Assembly (NCBI GenBank): GCA_003134675.1
Contig: PLBZ01000016.1
Span: 22,522 to 31,663, forward strand
DNA: 9,142 nt
Reading direction: 5' to 3'
Source of the DNA: Solirubrobacterales bacterium
GTDB lineage: Bacteria; Actinomycetota; Thermoleophilia; Solirubrobacterales; Solirubrobacteraceae
Positions 1-7,208 of the stretch are shown in pieces (the stretch's first letter is position 1; each line of letters starts with the position of its first letter). The notes beneath the pieces were generated by a model. It had not been told where the DNA came from, ran no database searches, and saw nothing but the letters and a program-made list of their open reading frames with translations. Made by a program: the position numbers and the translations under genes.

Positions 1-1
1 C

Positions 2-1054
2 AACGCGGAGGTCGCCCGCCGCGGCGCCGAGCGCCTGGGCTGGTCGCATGGCTACCTGCGGCGCAACGCACGCGGTTGCGTGGGCTCGGGCGTGTGTACG
101 CTCGGCTGCCCGACCTCGGCCAAGCAGCACACGGGCATCACGTATGTCCCGCGCGCGCAACAGGCCGGCGCACGCATCGTCACGGGCGCGCACGTGCAGC
201 GGGTGATCGTCGAGCGCGGTCGCGCGCGCGGCGCGCAGGCACGGATGGCAAGCGGAGCGCCGATCGAGGTGCGTTCGCCGATCGTCGTGGTGGCGGCGGG
301 CACGATCCACACGCCACTACTGCTGGGGCGCAGCGGCATCGGCTCTCAGTCGGGGCAGCTCGGACGCAACCTCTCGTTGCATCCGGCCACGGCGATCTTC
401 GCGCGCATGGACGAGATCGTCGATATGAGCCGTGGCGTGCCACAGAGCTTCTATGTCGACGAGTTCGCACAGGAGGGAATCATGTTCGAGGGGACCGCGG
501 GTCCGCCCGCGTACGCGGCGATGGCGCTGCCATTGACAGGTCGGCCGCACGCTGAGGCGATGGCCGACTACCGCAGGCTGGCTCTGTTTGGGCTGATGGT
601 CTCAGACAGCTCGCGCGGCAGCGTGAGGGCAGTGGCGGGACGCCCGCTGATCCGCTACGACCTCGTGCAGGACGACTTGATGCGCTTCCGCAAGGGCCTT
701 GCACGGATGCGCGAGCTGTTCGATGCGGCCGGCGCGCGCGAGGTCCATCTGCCGCTGCCCGAAGGAGTGAGTCCCGAGCACGCGCGTCTGCGCGACCTGA
801 AGCTGATGGCATTCCATCCGCTGGGGACCGCACGCGCCGACGCGCGGCCCACGCACGGGGTGATCGACGGCGACCTGGCAGTGCACGGCGTGGACGGCGT
901 CTACGTCGCGGACGGCTCGGCGGCACCGAGCTCGCTTGGCGTGAACCCCCAGCTCACGATCATGGCGCTTGCCACCAGACTGGCCTTCGGGCTGCTCGAT
1001 GTGCAAGGCGCGCAAACCGAACAAGATCCCGAGGAGGCCACATGTCGTTCCTGA
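2..1054 (+). CDS. GMC-family FAD-dependent oxidoreductase, 3' part (5' end outside window)
   Basis: This is the C-terminal 350 residues of a flavin oxidoreductase of the glucose-methanol-choline (GMC) family. The frame is open from the first base, so the FAD-binding Rossmann start lies upstream. What is seen: a Cys-rich GSGVCTLGCP segment near residue 30; the GMC-type VVVAAGTIHTPLLL stretch around residue 100; a NLSLHP motif just after it; and the C-terminal domain with FHPLGTA (His codon at 815-817) and GVNPQLTIMALA (Asn codon at 944-946). That His/Asn pair is the usual catalytic pair of GMC enzymes, which oxidise alcohols using FAD. The CxxGCP and NLxLHP motifs resemble long-chain fatty alcohol oxidases and sterol-oxidase-like members rather than choline or glucose enzymes, so a lipid or sterol alcohol is the likeliest substrate (inference). 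The end overlaps the next gene by 13 bp, suggesting translational coupling. Confidence 0.93.
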   Translation, partial: NAEVARRGAERLGWSHGYLRRNARGCVGSGVCTLGCPTSAKQHTGITYVPRAQQAGARIVTGAHVQRVIVERGRARGAQARMASGAPIEVRSPIVVVAAGTIHTPLLLGRSGIGSQSGQLGRNLSLHPATAIFARMDEIVDMSRGVPQSFYVDEFAQEGIMFEGTAGPPAYAAMALPLTGRPHAEAMADYRRLALFGLMVSDSSRGSVRAVAGRPLIRYDLVQDDLMRFRKGLARMRELFDAAGAREVHLPLPEGVSPEHARLRDLKLMAFHPLGTARADARPTHGVIDGDLAVHGVDGVYVADGSAAPSSLGVNPQLTIMALATRLAFGLLDVQGAQTEQDPEEATCRS

Positions 1055-1383
1055 TCGATCCACCGCTCCTCTACACCGGAGGACGCGCCTACGCGCGTGC
1101 CACACGCGAATCGGACCCGAGCGCCGCGCGCGACGCGGCCGTGGGCGCGGCGTTCATGGCGGTCTTCTGGGGCATCAGCGTCGGCCTGTACCTCGACCAG
1201 GGATGGACGCGGCCGGTGTGGAAGGTGTGTCGCGCCGCGTCCGGACGCGACTGGATGCTCAACTCGGGCGTGCTCAGATTCGACTGGCGCAAAGCCGGCC
1301 CCCGCACGCACAGGATCTCCGCGGCGATCTTCGCGACATATCCCCTATGGCTGTGGCTGGGGATGCGCCGCCAACGCTCCTGA
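1042..1383 (+). CDS. Small two-helix membrane protein coupled to the GMC oxidase
   Basis: I do not recognise a named family for this 113-residue protein. It starts at an ATG inside the end of the GMC gene, with GAGGAG at 1031-1036 as ribosome site (5-nt spacing), which decides the start. It has two hydrophobic segments, about residues 31-52 (AAVGAAFMAVFWGISVGLY) and 91-108 (ISAAIFATYPLWLWLG), separated by a basic and aromatic loop containing RPVWKVCRAASGRDWMLNSG. The N-terminus, MSFLIDPPLLYTGGRAYAR, has no signal peptide. The 13-bp overlap with the oxidase gene suggests the two are made together, so it may anchor the flavoenzyme at the membrane or pass on electrons or substrate. That role is inference from position only. 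The gene points tail-to-tail at the exporter gene, 66 bp away. Confidence 0.8.
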   Translation: MSFLIDPPLLYTGGRAYARATRESDPSAARDAAVGAAFMAVFWGISVGLYLDQGWTRPVWKVCRAASGRDWMLNSGVLRFDWRKAGPRTHRISAAIFATYPLWLWLGMRRQRS

Positions 1384-1403
1384 GGGGAAAATAACGTTCA
1401 GGT

Positions 1404-1425
1404 GGCCAGCTTCAGTTGCTTGGCC
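1404..1425. terminator. Possible bidirectional terminator hairpin
   Basis: In the 66-bp gap between two convergent genes, GGCCAGC and GCTTGGCC form a 7-bp stem with a one-base bulge and a 7-nt loop (TTCAGTT). There is no clear T-tract on either side, so a factor-independent terminator is only a suggestion from position and shape. Confidence 0.3.
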
Positions 1426-1449
1426 CGTTCATCAAGCGCCGAAGGACGC

Positions 1450-4400
1450 TCACCGCCTTCCGCCGCTGGCCGTGGCGAGTGCGTTGGACGTGCGCTCGAT
1501 GTTCGGCAGTCTGCGGTCCAGCCAGGCGGGTAGCCACCACACGCGTGGGCCGAGGGCCCGCATGATCGACGGTAGTAGGACGAGTCTGACGATCGTCGCG
1601 TCGAGCGCCACTGCGATTGTCAGCCCGACGCCGAACTGGCGCAGTGGGATGACGTCCGCTCCGCCGAAAGCGAGGAACACGGCCGTCATGATCGCCGCGG
1701 AGCCCGTGATCACGCCCGCTGTGTGCCGCAGGCCGTAGGAGATCGCGCCCTTGGAGTCGCCGGTGGCGACCCACTGCTCGCGCATGCGCGTCAGCAGGAA
1801 GACCTCGTAGTCGATCGACAGGACGAACATGATCGAGAGGATGCCGGCGCCCGAGGCCGCGTCTATATAGCCGGGGCCGCCGAGCACGTGCTCCTCGGTG
1901 AGCAGCTCCAGCGTTCCAAGCGCCACGGCGATCGTCGCCAGGTTCAGCGCGACCGCGATCAGCGGCAGCAGTAGCGCCCTCAGGACCACGATCAGCGTGA
2001 GCATCGCGACGATCGCCAGCGCGAGCACCAGCCACGGGACGCGGGCCGTGTTGGCGTTCTTGTAGTCGAGCAGGTACTGGGCTCCCTGGCCGATCTCGAC
2101 GTTGGCGCCGGTCGCCGCGGCGAGCGCGGGCAGGCTGCGTTGCAGCCGGCCGCTGAGAGCCGCGGTCGCCTGGGAGCTGGGCGGGCTGGAGGCAACCACC
2201 ATGATGCGCGCGGCCTGGCCGCCCCCGTCGACGTTGACGAGCTGGGCGACCTGTTCGCGCATCGGCGAGACCGTCCCGTCGAGCGCGGTTAGCACGAGGT
2301 AGCCCGAGTCGACTGCGTTCGGGGCCTGCGCGTGCAGCAGCCGGTAGTCCTGCTGGTAGCCATTCAGCATCGTCGTGTAGCTATGTAGCGGCCCTTGCGC
2401 CTGGCCGAGGCCGGCGGCAAGCGCCCCGGCGCGGCTGTCACCGGCGGAGAGCCCGCTTGCCAGCTGCGCATCGCCGGCCGCCAGTTTGCCGAGCCCGCCG
2501 GCCAGCTGTGTGTTGCCGTTCGTGAGCTTGCCCAAGCCGTTGGCGAGCTGTGTGTTGCCGTTCGTGAGCTTGCCCAAGCCGTTGGCGAGCCGCGCATTGC
2601 CGTTCGTCAGCTTGCCGAGTCCGCCAGCGAGCTGTGTGTTGCCGTTCGTGAGCTTGCCGAGTCCGCTGGCGAGCCGGCCCGCTCCGCCGCTCAGTCCGGT
2701 GAGCCCGCTGTTGAGGCTGTGTCCGCCCGCGGCCAGGCGCTGCAGCGCGGAGTGGAGCGCGATCGCGCCTTCTTCGGATTCCCTCGTGCCTGTGGCGAGC
2801 CGGTCGCTGCCCGAGCGCAGCTGGTCCAGGCCGGCGGTCAGCTGTGAGAGCTCCGCTGGCAGACCCGCGAGTGCTTCCAGACCCTGGTACAGCTGCTTCT
2901 GGATGCGGGCGAGCTGTGACAAGTCACCCTGTTCGGTCAGCTGCGTGATCGTGGCGAGGTCTTGCGCGAGCGCCTGATAGTGGGGGTCTTCGCGTCCGAC
3001 GGTCATCGCCGCGAGCTCGTGCGTCGCTTCGCTCAGCCGGCTGCGCAACTGTTCGTCGGAGGCTCGCAGCGAGGCGATCCAGCCGGCCCAGCCGTGGAGC
3101 TGTTCGGCGAGCAGGTCGATCGGCGCGAGGACCGTGTGGACTGTGTTGTCGAGCGTGTCCATGCCTTCCGCTAGCTGCCCCGCGCCGGTCGTGAGCTGAC
3201 GGTCGGAGGTGGCCAGGCGTTCGGCACCCGAGGAGGCTTCGTCGATCCCGTCCGCGAGCTGGGCCGATCCGGTCGCCGCCTGGGCGAGGCCCGTCTGCAG
3301 CTGCTTTGCGCCATTGCCGGCATTGCCCGTTTCGCTCGCGAGTCGCCTTGCGCCCGCGTGGGCGCGGGCTGTTTCGCCTGCCAGTTGCTTGGCGCCTGTG
3401 TGAGCACGGCCCGTTTCGATCGCCAGTTGCTTGGCGCCTGTGTGAGCACGGCCCGTTTCGCTTGCCAGTCGCTGCACCCCGCTCTCGGCGCTCCCGGTGC
3501 CGCCGCCGAGCGACTTCGCGCCGCTTGCGGCCGAGGCGAGGCCGCTGCGCAGTTCCGTGACGCCGTTGCTTGCGTGGCTCAGTCCCGAGCGCAGGCCCGT
3601 GATCCCGCGCTGGGCGCCTTCCAGGCGCTTGGGCGCGGAGACGAGCGCGGCGTGGGCTTGCGCGAGTTTGACTTGCGCTCCGGTTACTGACGCTGGGCCG
3701 AGCACCGCCGCGACGTCGGGTGCGCGAGCGATCCCTTCCTGCCATTTCATCAGCGCCTGCAGGCGCTGCGGGGTGGTGATTGCGCCGTCGCGGGCGCTCG
3801 CAACGATCACGAAGGGCGCCGACCATCCGGGGCCGATAGTGCGTTCAACCATCTCCACCGCCTGACGCGCGGGGCTCGAGGAGGGAAGCTCCGCGGCGTC
3901 CGGGGGGCCCATTCGCAGCGCGCCGGCGGGGGCTGCCAGCGCGAGCATCCCGACGAGGATCAGCGGGACCGTGATCGCGGGGTGGGAGATCAGCCGTTCG
4001 GCCAGCACGCCCAGGCCGCCGCGGGGCTCCTCGCCGCGGGAGCGGGGGAGCCGGATCTCCCAGCGGTTGAGCGAGGGGCCAAGCAGGCGCAGCAATGCCG
4101 GCATCGCGCTCAGCGCCAGGGCGACGCTCAGAAGGCCCGAGATGACCACGCCGATCGCCACCGGACCGAGCAGGCCCGGCGTGGCCACCGCGCTCGCCGC
4201 GAGCATCGTCAGCGCGAGCGTGCCCCCGGCCGCGGCGATCGTGCGCCCGGCGGCCTTAGACGCGATCGCCACCGCCGCCTCGTAATCCCATCCCTCAGCG
4301 AGCTCTTGGCGCACGCGCGAGACCATCAGCAGCGCGTAGTCGACGCCGAGCGCGAGGCTCATCATCGCGGCGATCGCGACTCCCAGCGAGTTGATCGGCG

Positions 4401-5070
4401 TCAGGTAGCTGGCGAGCCACAGCAGCCCGTGCCCGGCCATCACGGTCGCCGCGCCCATCGCCAGCGGCACCGCGGCGGCCACCGGCGAGCGGAAGACGAG
4501 CAGCAGCACGAGGATCAGCACCGGCAGCGCGATCATCTCGGCCCGCACGGTGTCCGCCATCGTGGCTTCTTGGAGCGCGCGTCCGATCACCGCCACGCCG
4601 GTCAGGTAGCTGTGCACCGGCGGATGAATGGTGCGAGTCAGGATGGCTTCGGTGTCCGGGACCACCGCCATCGCGTCGCTCGTGGGCCGGATGTAGTTCA
4701 CGAGCACGAAGGCGGCGCCCGGCTCGGGGCGCAGCGAGCGCATCGTGCTCGATGGGTCCCAGGGCGAGAGCACCTGGACCTGCGGGATGCCTCGCAGCGC
4801 GGCCACCAGCCGCTGCCCCTGGCTGTCGAGTTGCGCGGGCGAGCCCTTGAGCAGGATCGCGATCGGGATCGTGTTGCCGAACTTGGCGCGCAGCATCGCT
4901 TCGGCACGCGAGGAGGGCGCGCCCGGCACCTCCAGCGACATCGGCGCCAACCGTTCGGTGATGCCCGCGCCGAGCAACGTGAGCACGGCGATCGCCACTC
5001 CCCAAGCGATCAGGGTCGACCACGACCCCCGCTTCGAGACCGCGCCGCCCGGCTCACGCCGTTCGCTCAT
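1450..5070 (-). CDS. MMPL-family RND-type exporter with long LxxG-repeat central domain
   Basis: A 1206-residue inner-membrane transporter of the MmpL branch of the RND superfamily, which uses the proton gradient to export lipids or drugs. It has one N-terminal helix (about 19-37), an extracytoplasmic domain (38-175), a helix bundle (about 176-330) with the GVDYALLMVSR motif at about 242-252, and another helix near 366-386. After residue 1010 comes the second bundle, with SIDYEVFLLTR at about 1085-1095 and the typical end ALDATIVRLVLLPSIM ... WWLPAWLDRRLP. The two Asp-Tyr pairs match the proton-relay pairs known in MmpL3. Residues about 480-890 are X-X-X-Leu-X-X-Gly heptads of the YhgE/Pip kind, with a non-repeated part near 640-740. 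This likely makes a long helical, coiled-coil-like extracytoplasmic stalk and makes the protein larger than usual MmpLs. The start is ATG at 5070, 5 nt after AGGAGG. A GTG at 5073 lies directly upstream but is too close to that site. A MerR regulator is divergent, so regulation by it is likely (inference). The substrate is unknown. Confidence 0.95.
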   Translation of the reverse strand: MSERREPGGAVSKRGSWSTLIAWGVAIAVLTLLGAGITERLAPMSLEVPGAPSSRAEAMLRAKFGNTIPIAILLKGSPAQLDSQGQRLVAALRGIPQVQVLSPWDPSSTMRSLRPEPGAAFVLVNYIRPTSDAMAVVPDTEAILTRTIHPPVHSYLTGVAVIGRALQEATMADTVRAEMIALPVLILVLLLVFRSPVAAAVPLAMGAATVMAGHGLLWLASYLTPINSLGVAIAAMMSLALGVDYALLMVSRVRQELAEGWDYEAAVAIASKAAGRTIAAAGGTLALTMLAASAVATPGLLGPVAIGVVISGLLSVALALSAMPALLRLLGPSLNRWEIRLPRSRGEEPRGGLGVLAERLISHPAITVPLILVGMLALAAPAGALRMGPPDAAELPSSSPARQAVEMVERTIGPGWSAPFVIVASARDGAITTPQRLQALMKWQEGIARAPDVAAVLGPASVTGAQVKLAQAHAALVSAPKRLEGAQRGITGLRSGLSHASNGVTELRSGLASAASGAKSLGGGTGSAESGVQRLASETGRAHTGAKQLAIETGRAHTGAKQLAGETARAHAGARRLASETGNAGNGAKQLQTGLAQAATGSAQLADGIDEASSGAERLATSDRQLTTGAGQLAEGMDTLDNTVHTVLAPIDLLAEQLHGWAGWIASLRASDEQLRSRLSEATHELAAMTVGREDPHYQALAQDLATITQLTEQGDLSQLARIQKQLYQGLEALAGLPAELSQLTAGLDQLRSGSDRLATGTRESEEGAIALHSALQRLAAGGHSLNSGLTGLSGGAGRLASGLGKLTNGNTQLAGGLGKLTNGNARLANGLGKLTNGNTQLANGLGKLTNGNTQLAGGLGKLAAGDAQLASGLSAGDSRAGALAAGLGQAQGPLHSYTTMLNGYQQDYRLLHAQAPNAVDSGYLVLTALDGTVSPMREQVAQLVNVDGGGQAARIMVVASSPPSSQATAALSGRLQRSLPALAAATGANVEIGQGAQYLLDYKNANTARVPWLVLALAIVAMLTLIVVLRALLLPLIAVALNLATIAVALGTLELLTEEHVLGGPGYIDAASGAGILSIMFVLSIDYEVFLLTRMREQWVATGDSKGAISYGLRHTAGVITGSAAIMTAVFLAFGGADVIPLRQFGVGLTIAVALDATIVRLVLLPSIMRALGPRVWWLPAWLDRRLPNIERTSNALATASGGRR
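2462..2671 (-). repeat. Five tandem 42-bp units coding for GLGKLTNGNTQLA repeats
   Basis: Five consecutive 42-bp units (starting at 2462, 2504, 2546, 2588 and 2630) lie inside the exporter gene, each coding for 14 residues, i.e. two LxxG heptads of the form GLGKLTNGNTQLA(G/N). The units at 2504-2545 and 2546-2587 are identical base for base. The one at 2630-2671 differs from them at four positions, and those at 2462 and 2588 are more diverged. The pattern implies recent tandem duplication, and copy number may vary among strains. Confidence 0.9.
3298..3507 (-). repeat. Second tandem 42-bp block coding for LASETGRAHTGAKQ repeats
   Basis: Five consecutive 42-bp units (3298, 3340, 3382, 3424, 3466) in the same exporter gene code for 14-residue units like LAxETGRAHTGAKQ. 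The units at 3382-3423 and 3424-3465 match at 40 of 42 bases, and the outer ones are more diverged. The period equals that of the first block but the sequence differs, so the two blocks expanded separately. Further degenerate 14-residue units continue on both sides at protein level. Confidence 0.85.
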
Positions 5071-5074
5071 CACT

Positions 5075-5082
5075 ACCTCCTT
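5075..5082 (-). promoter_or_regulatory. Strong ribosome binding site of the exporter gene
   Basis: On the minus strand this reads AAGGAGGT, a full match to the anti-Shine-Dalgarno sequence. It leaves 4 nt before the ATG at 5070 but only 1 nt before the adjacent GTG at 5073, which favours the ATG as start. Confidence 0.8.
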
Positions 5083-5112
5083 GATGCTGACCGTGGAAGC
5101 ATGCCACTAAAT

Positions 5113-5138
5113 AATGTAGCATAGATTTAGGTTACATT
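5113..5138. promoter_or_regulatory. Candidate MerR operator in the divergent promoter region
   Basis: An imperfect 26-bp palindrome with outer arms AATGTA and TACATT and 10 of 13 base pairs matching lies in the gap between the exporter (start 5070) and the MerR gene (start 5175). The surrounding stretch, about 5100-5160, is strikingly AT-rich in this GC-rich window, as expected for overlapping divergent promoters. MerR proteins bind as dimers to dyads lying between the -35 and -10 boxes, so this is the best operator candidate. I could not fix the promoter boxes with certainty. Confidence 0.5.
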
Positions 5139-5174
5139 GATCTGTGCGCCATTGAAACCAGATAGGCTTGTGAG

Positions 5175-5972
5175 ATGGTGACGGCGCAGGACAAGCAGCG
5201 CGGGAGAGCAAGGGCCGATCGGCGCGCGAGTGCCCCGCCCGAGCAGCGGCTGACGGTTGACCAGCTCGCCCAGACGACCGGGCTCACCGTGCGCAACGTG
5301 CGCAACTATCAGTCGCGCGGACTGATCCCCCCACCGGAGGTACAAGGGAGGATCGGCTACTACGGCGCCGAGCACCTGGCGCGGCTGCAGCTGATCCGCG
5401 AGATGCAGGCCCAAGGGTTCAACCTCACCGCGATCGCCCACATGCTCGAGGAAGCTCGCGGATCGGGGGAGGAGGTTCTCGGCTTCACCCGCTCGCTGAT
5501 GGCTCCCTTCGAGACCGAGGCGCCGGAGATCGTCGAGCCCGCCGACCTAGTCAAGCGCCTGGGCGGCGACATCGATCCGAAGCTCCTGGCCAAGGTCGAG
5601 AAGCTCGGCCTCGTGATCCCGATCGCTGAGAACTGCTACGAAGTCCCCAGCCCAACCCTGCTGGCCGCCGGCGAGCGACTGGTCGCCCTGGGCGTGCCAC
5701 TGGAGGCCGCGATCGACATGACCGATCAGCTCAAACGCAACACCCACCGCATCGCACAGATCTTCGTGCAGATGTTCCTGGAGTTCATCTGGAAGCCATT
5801 CGACGACGCCGGCCGGCCCGAGTCCGACTGGCCGGCCGTGCGAGCGGCGCTCGACCAGCTGCGCCCGCTCGCCTCCGAGGCGCTCCTCGCCGGCTTTGCG
5901 CCCACAATGACCAAGGCGGTCGAGGTGGCCTTCGGCAAGGAGCTAGGCCGCGGACGCGGACGCAAGTCATGA
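5175..5972 (+). CDS. MerR-family transcriptional regulator with a second MerR-like fold
   Basis: A 265-residue DNA-binding regulator. After a basic N-terminal tail (1-24), a MerR winged helix-turn-helix runs from about 26 to 92: LTVDQLAQTTGLTVRNVRNY is the HTH, then SRGLIPPPE and GRIGYYG form the wing, then HLARLQLIREMQAQGFNLTAI. Residues about 123-187 (from DLVKRLGG, through LLAKVEKLGLVIP and YEVPSPTLLAAGERLVALGVPLEAAI) follow the same order of elements and look like a degenerate second copy. A helical C-terminus (about 188-255) follows. There is no metal-binding Cys cluster, so a small hydrophobic ligand is more likely than a metal (inference). The ATG at 5175 is the first possible start after an in-frame stop at 5163, and its ribosome site is weak (TAGG at 5163-5166). 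Being divergent from the exporter, it probably controls the exporter and itself. Only 36 bp separate its stop from the convergent gene, with no convincing terminator there. Confidence 0.92.
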   Translation: MVTAQDKQRGRARADRRASAPPEQRLTVDQLAQTTGLTVRNVRNYQSRGLIPPPEVQGRIGYYGAEHLARLQLIREMQAQGFNLTAIAHMLEEARGSGEEVLGFTRSLMAPFETEAPEIVEPADLVKRLGGDIDPKLLAKVEKLGLVIPIAENCYEVPSPTLLAAGERLVALGVPLEAAIDMTDQLKRNTHRIAQIFVQMFLEFIWKPFDDAGRPESDWPAVRAALDQLRPLASEALLAGFAPTMTKAVEVAFGKELGRGRGRKS

Positions 5973-6008
5973 TCCTCGTCGGCCAGTCCGCTCTTTGTCG
6001 GGCAAGCT

Positions 6009-7208
6009 CTAGCTGGCGGTGATGTAGCCGCTCATGTAGCCCGGGTGCTGCATCGCCCATTCGTCGCATACGAAGGTGCAAAACCAAAGAAATGTTCCCG
6101 GCTGCTTCACGAGCAACGTGTAGGTGTGAGTGCCGGGCATCACGACGATGTTGACCCCCGCCGCTGGCGCCGTGATGCTGTGAGGCACGCTATCCGTGTT
6201 GTCGATCCTCAGCTGCTGGGGCTGGCCCGCCCGGACGGCGAATTCGGTCGTGGTGAAGGCATCGTGCTTTTCGCCTTCCGGACCGCGCTCGTATGCCGCG
6301 ATGACCTTCAGAACGACCAGCTTTGCCACCGGCGGCAGCGCGGCGGCCTGCTCAGCCGCCTGGGATGCCGCGCGTGCTTCGTCTCTTTCGCTGCTCTGGA
6401 CCAGCGCGACCATCGACATCAGTACCGCGGCCAGGATCCCCGCACCGGCGAGCGCCTTCAGCCCGAACTTCCTGGCGGCCACCTCACCGAACTCGTGCCG
6501 ATATCTCGCCTCGGTGTCCTCATCTGGCTCCTGCGCGGCGGAGCCCAGCTCGAGGACAAGATGACGAACAGGCACGGCGAACCGCTCACGCACGAGACCA
6601 GCGAGCCGCGGCTCGAGCCCGCTCGCGGCGCGCTCGGAGCGAGTGGAGACGATGACTTCATCCGGCGCGAAGGTGGCGAAGGTGTCCTCGATCGCCTCGA
6701 GGGGGTCTGCCTCTGAGATCTCGCCCGCGACGACGAGGCCATGGGCGGCGCGGTCGAGGGCCGTCTTCAGGCGGGCGCGCGCCTGGTCCAAGAGACCGTC
6801 GATCGCGCCGGTCAAGCGGGCTCCGGGGGAGATCAGCGCGGGCACGAGCAGGAGCAGATGTGTATCCGGCACACAGGCCAGCCTCTCGACTTCGCTGAGG
6901 AGCGCCTCCTCGCCGAGCGTGTCGTTGGCGACGATGAGGACGCGGCGCTCCGCCGCTGAGCCCATGTGCGGGGGGGCCATCTTCACGGGCAGCTGCAGGC
7001 CGCGGACCTTGCGCATGCGCAGATGCGCCACGCGCAGAGCGAGAACGCCGAGTATGACCGCAAGCACAACGAGAGCGAGCCATGTCGGGCCGAGGGCGGC
7101 GGCGAGCACGATTGGGAGGAGGCCGAGTATCAGTAGCAGGAGAAAGCGGAAGGCCTCCTGCTCGCTGTGAAATGGGCTACGCACCGGCGTGGTCCTCTTC
7201 GGCGGCAT
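6009..7208 (-). CDS. Membrane protein fusing a UspA-like domain to a C-terminal copper-binding cupredoxin
   Basis: A 399-residue protein with an unusual domain order. Residues 20-62 form two closely spaced membrane helices. Residues 88-221 look like a universal-stress-protein-like alpha/beta domain: RRVLIVANDTLGEEALL, then HLLLLVPAL, LVVAGEISEADPLEAI, APDEVIVSTRSERAASG and VPVRHLVLEL. A membrane helix follows at about 249-270, then a linker, and a cupredoxin domain at about 315-399. Candidate copper ligands are His343 (VPHSITAP), Cys377, Cys381, His388 and Met385 or Met392 in FCTFVCDEWAMQHPGYMSGYI. This resembles the CuA site of cytochrome oxidase subunit II but with wider spacing. The cupredoxin is probably outside the membrane and the UspA-like domain inside (inference). 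The ATG at 7208 lacks a ribosome site; a GTG at 7184 with GAGGA 8 nt upstream would give 391 residues and may be the true start. The gene overlaps the preceding one on the same strand and ends tail-to-tail with the MerR gene. Role unknown; copper or redox sensing or electron transfer is possible. Confidence 0.85.
   Translation of the reverse strand: MPPKRTTPVRSPFHSEQEAFRFLLLLILGLLPIVLAAALGPTWLALVVLAVILGVLALRVAHLRMRKVRGLQLPVKMAPPHMGSAAERRVLIVANDTLGEEALLSEVERLACVPDTHLLLLVPALISPGARLTGAIDGLLDQARARLKTALDRAAHGLVVAGEISEADPLEAIEDTFATFAPDEVIVSTRSERAASGLEPRLAGLVRERFAVPVRHLVLELGSAAQEPDEDTEARYRHEFGEVAARKFGLKALAGAGILAAVLMSMVALVQSSERDEARAASQAAEQAAALPPVAKLVVLKVIAAYERGPEGEKHDAFTTTEFAVRAGQPQQLRIDNTDSVPHSITAPAAGVNIVVMPGTHTYTLLVKQPGTFLWFCTFVCDEWAMQHPGYMSGYITAS

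Noticed and set aside
1412..1423. A 12-base match (CAGTTGCTTGGC) between the gap after the exporter stop and the 3382/3424 repeat units
   Set aside because: Too short to argue for a displaced repeat; flanking bases differ and the stretch is part of the local hairpin.
2504..2671. Regular direct repeats that could suggest a CRISPR array
   Set aside because: The units are contiguous with no unique spacers, keep the exporter reading frame, and code for LxxG heptads.
3982..5124. A 380-codon open frame on the plus strand opposite the exporter gene
   Set aside because: It is an antisense shadow of the exporter: Arg-, His- and Asp-rich composition, no recognisable domain, and it runs through the exporter start and the regulatory gap.
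5973..6008. Possible terminator between the convergent MerR and UspA-like/cupredoxin genes
   Set aside because: Only a 5-bp GCCAG/CTGGC pairing across a 26-nt loop is visible, with no T-tract.
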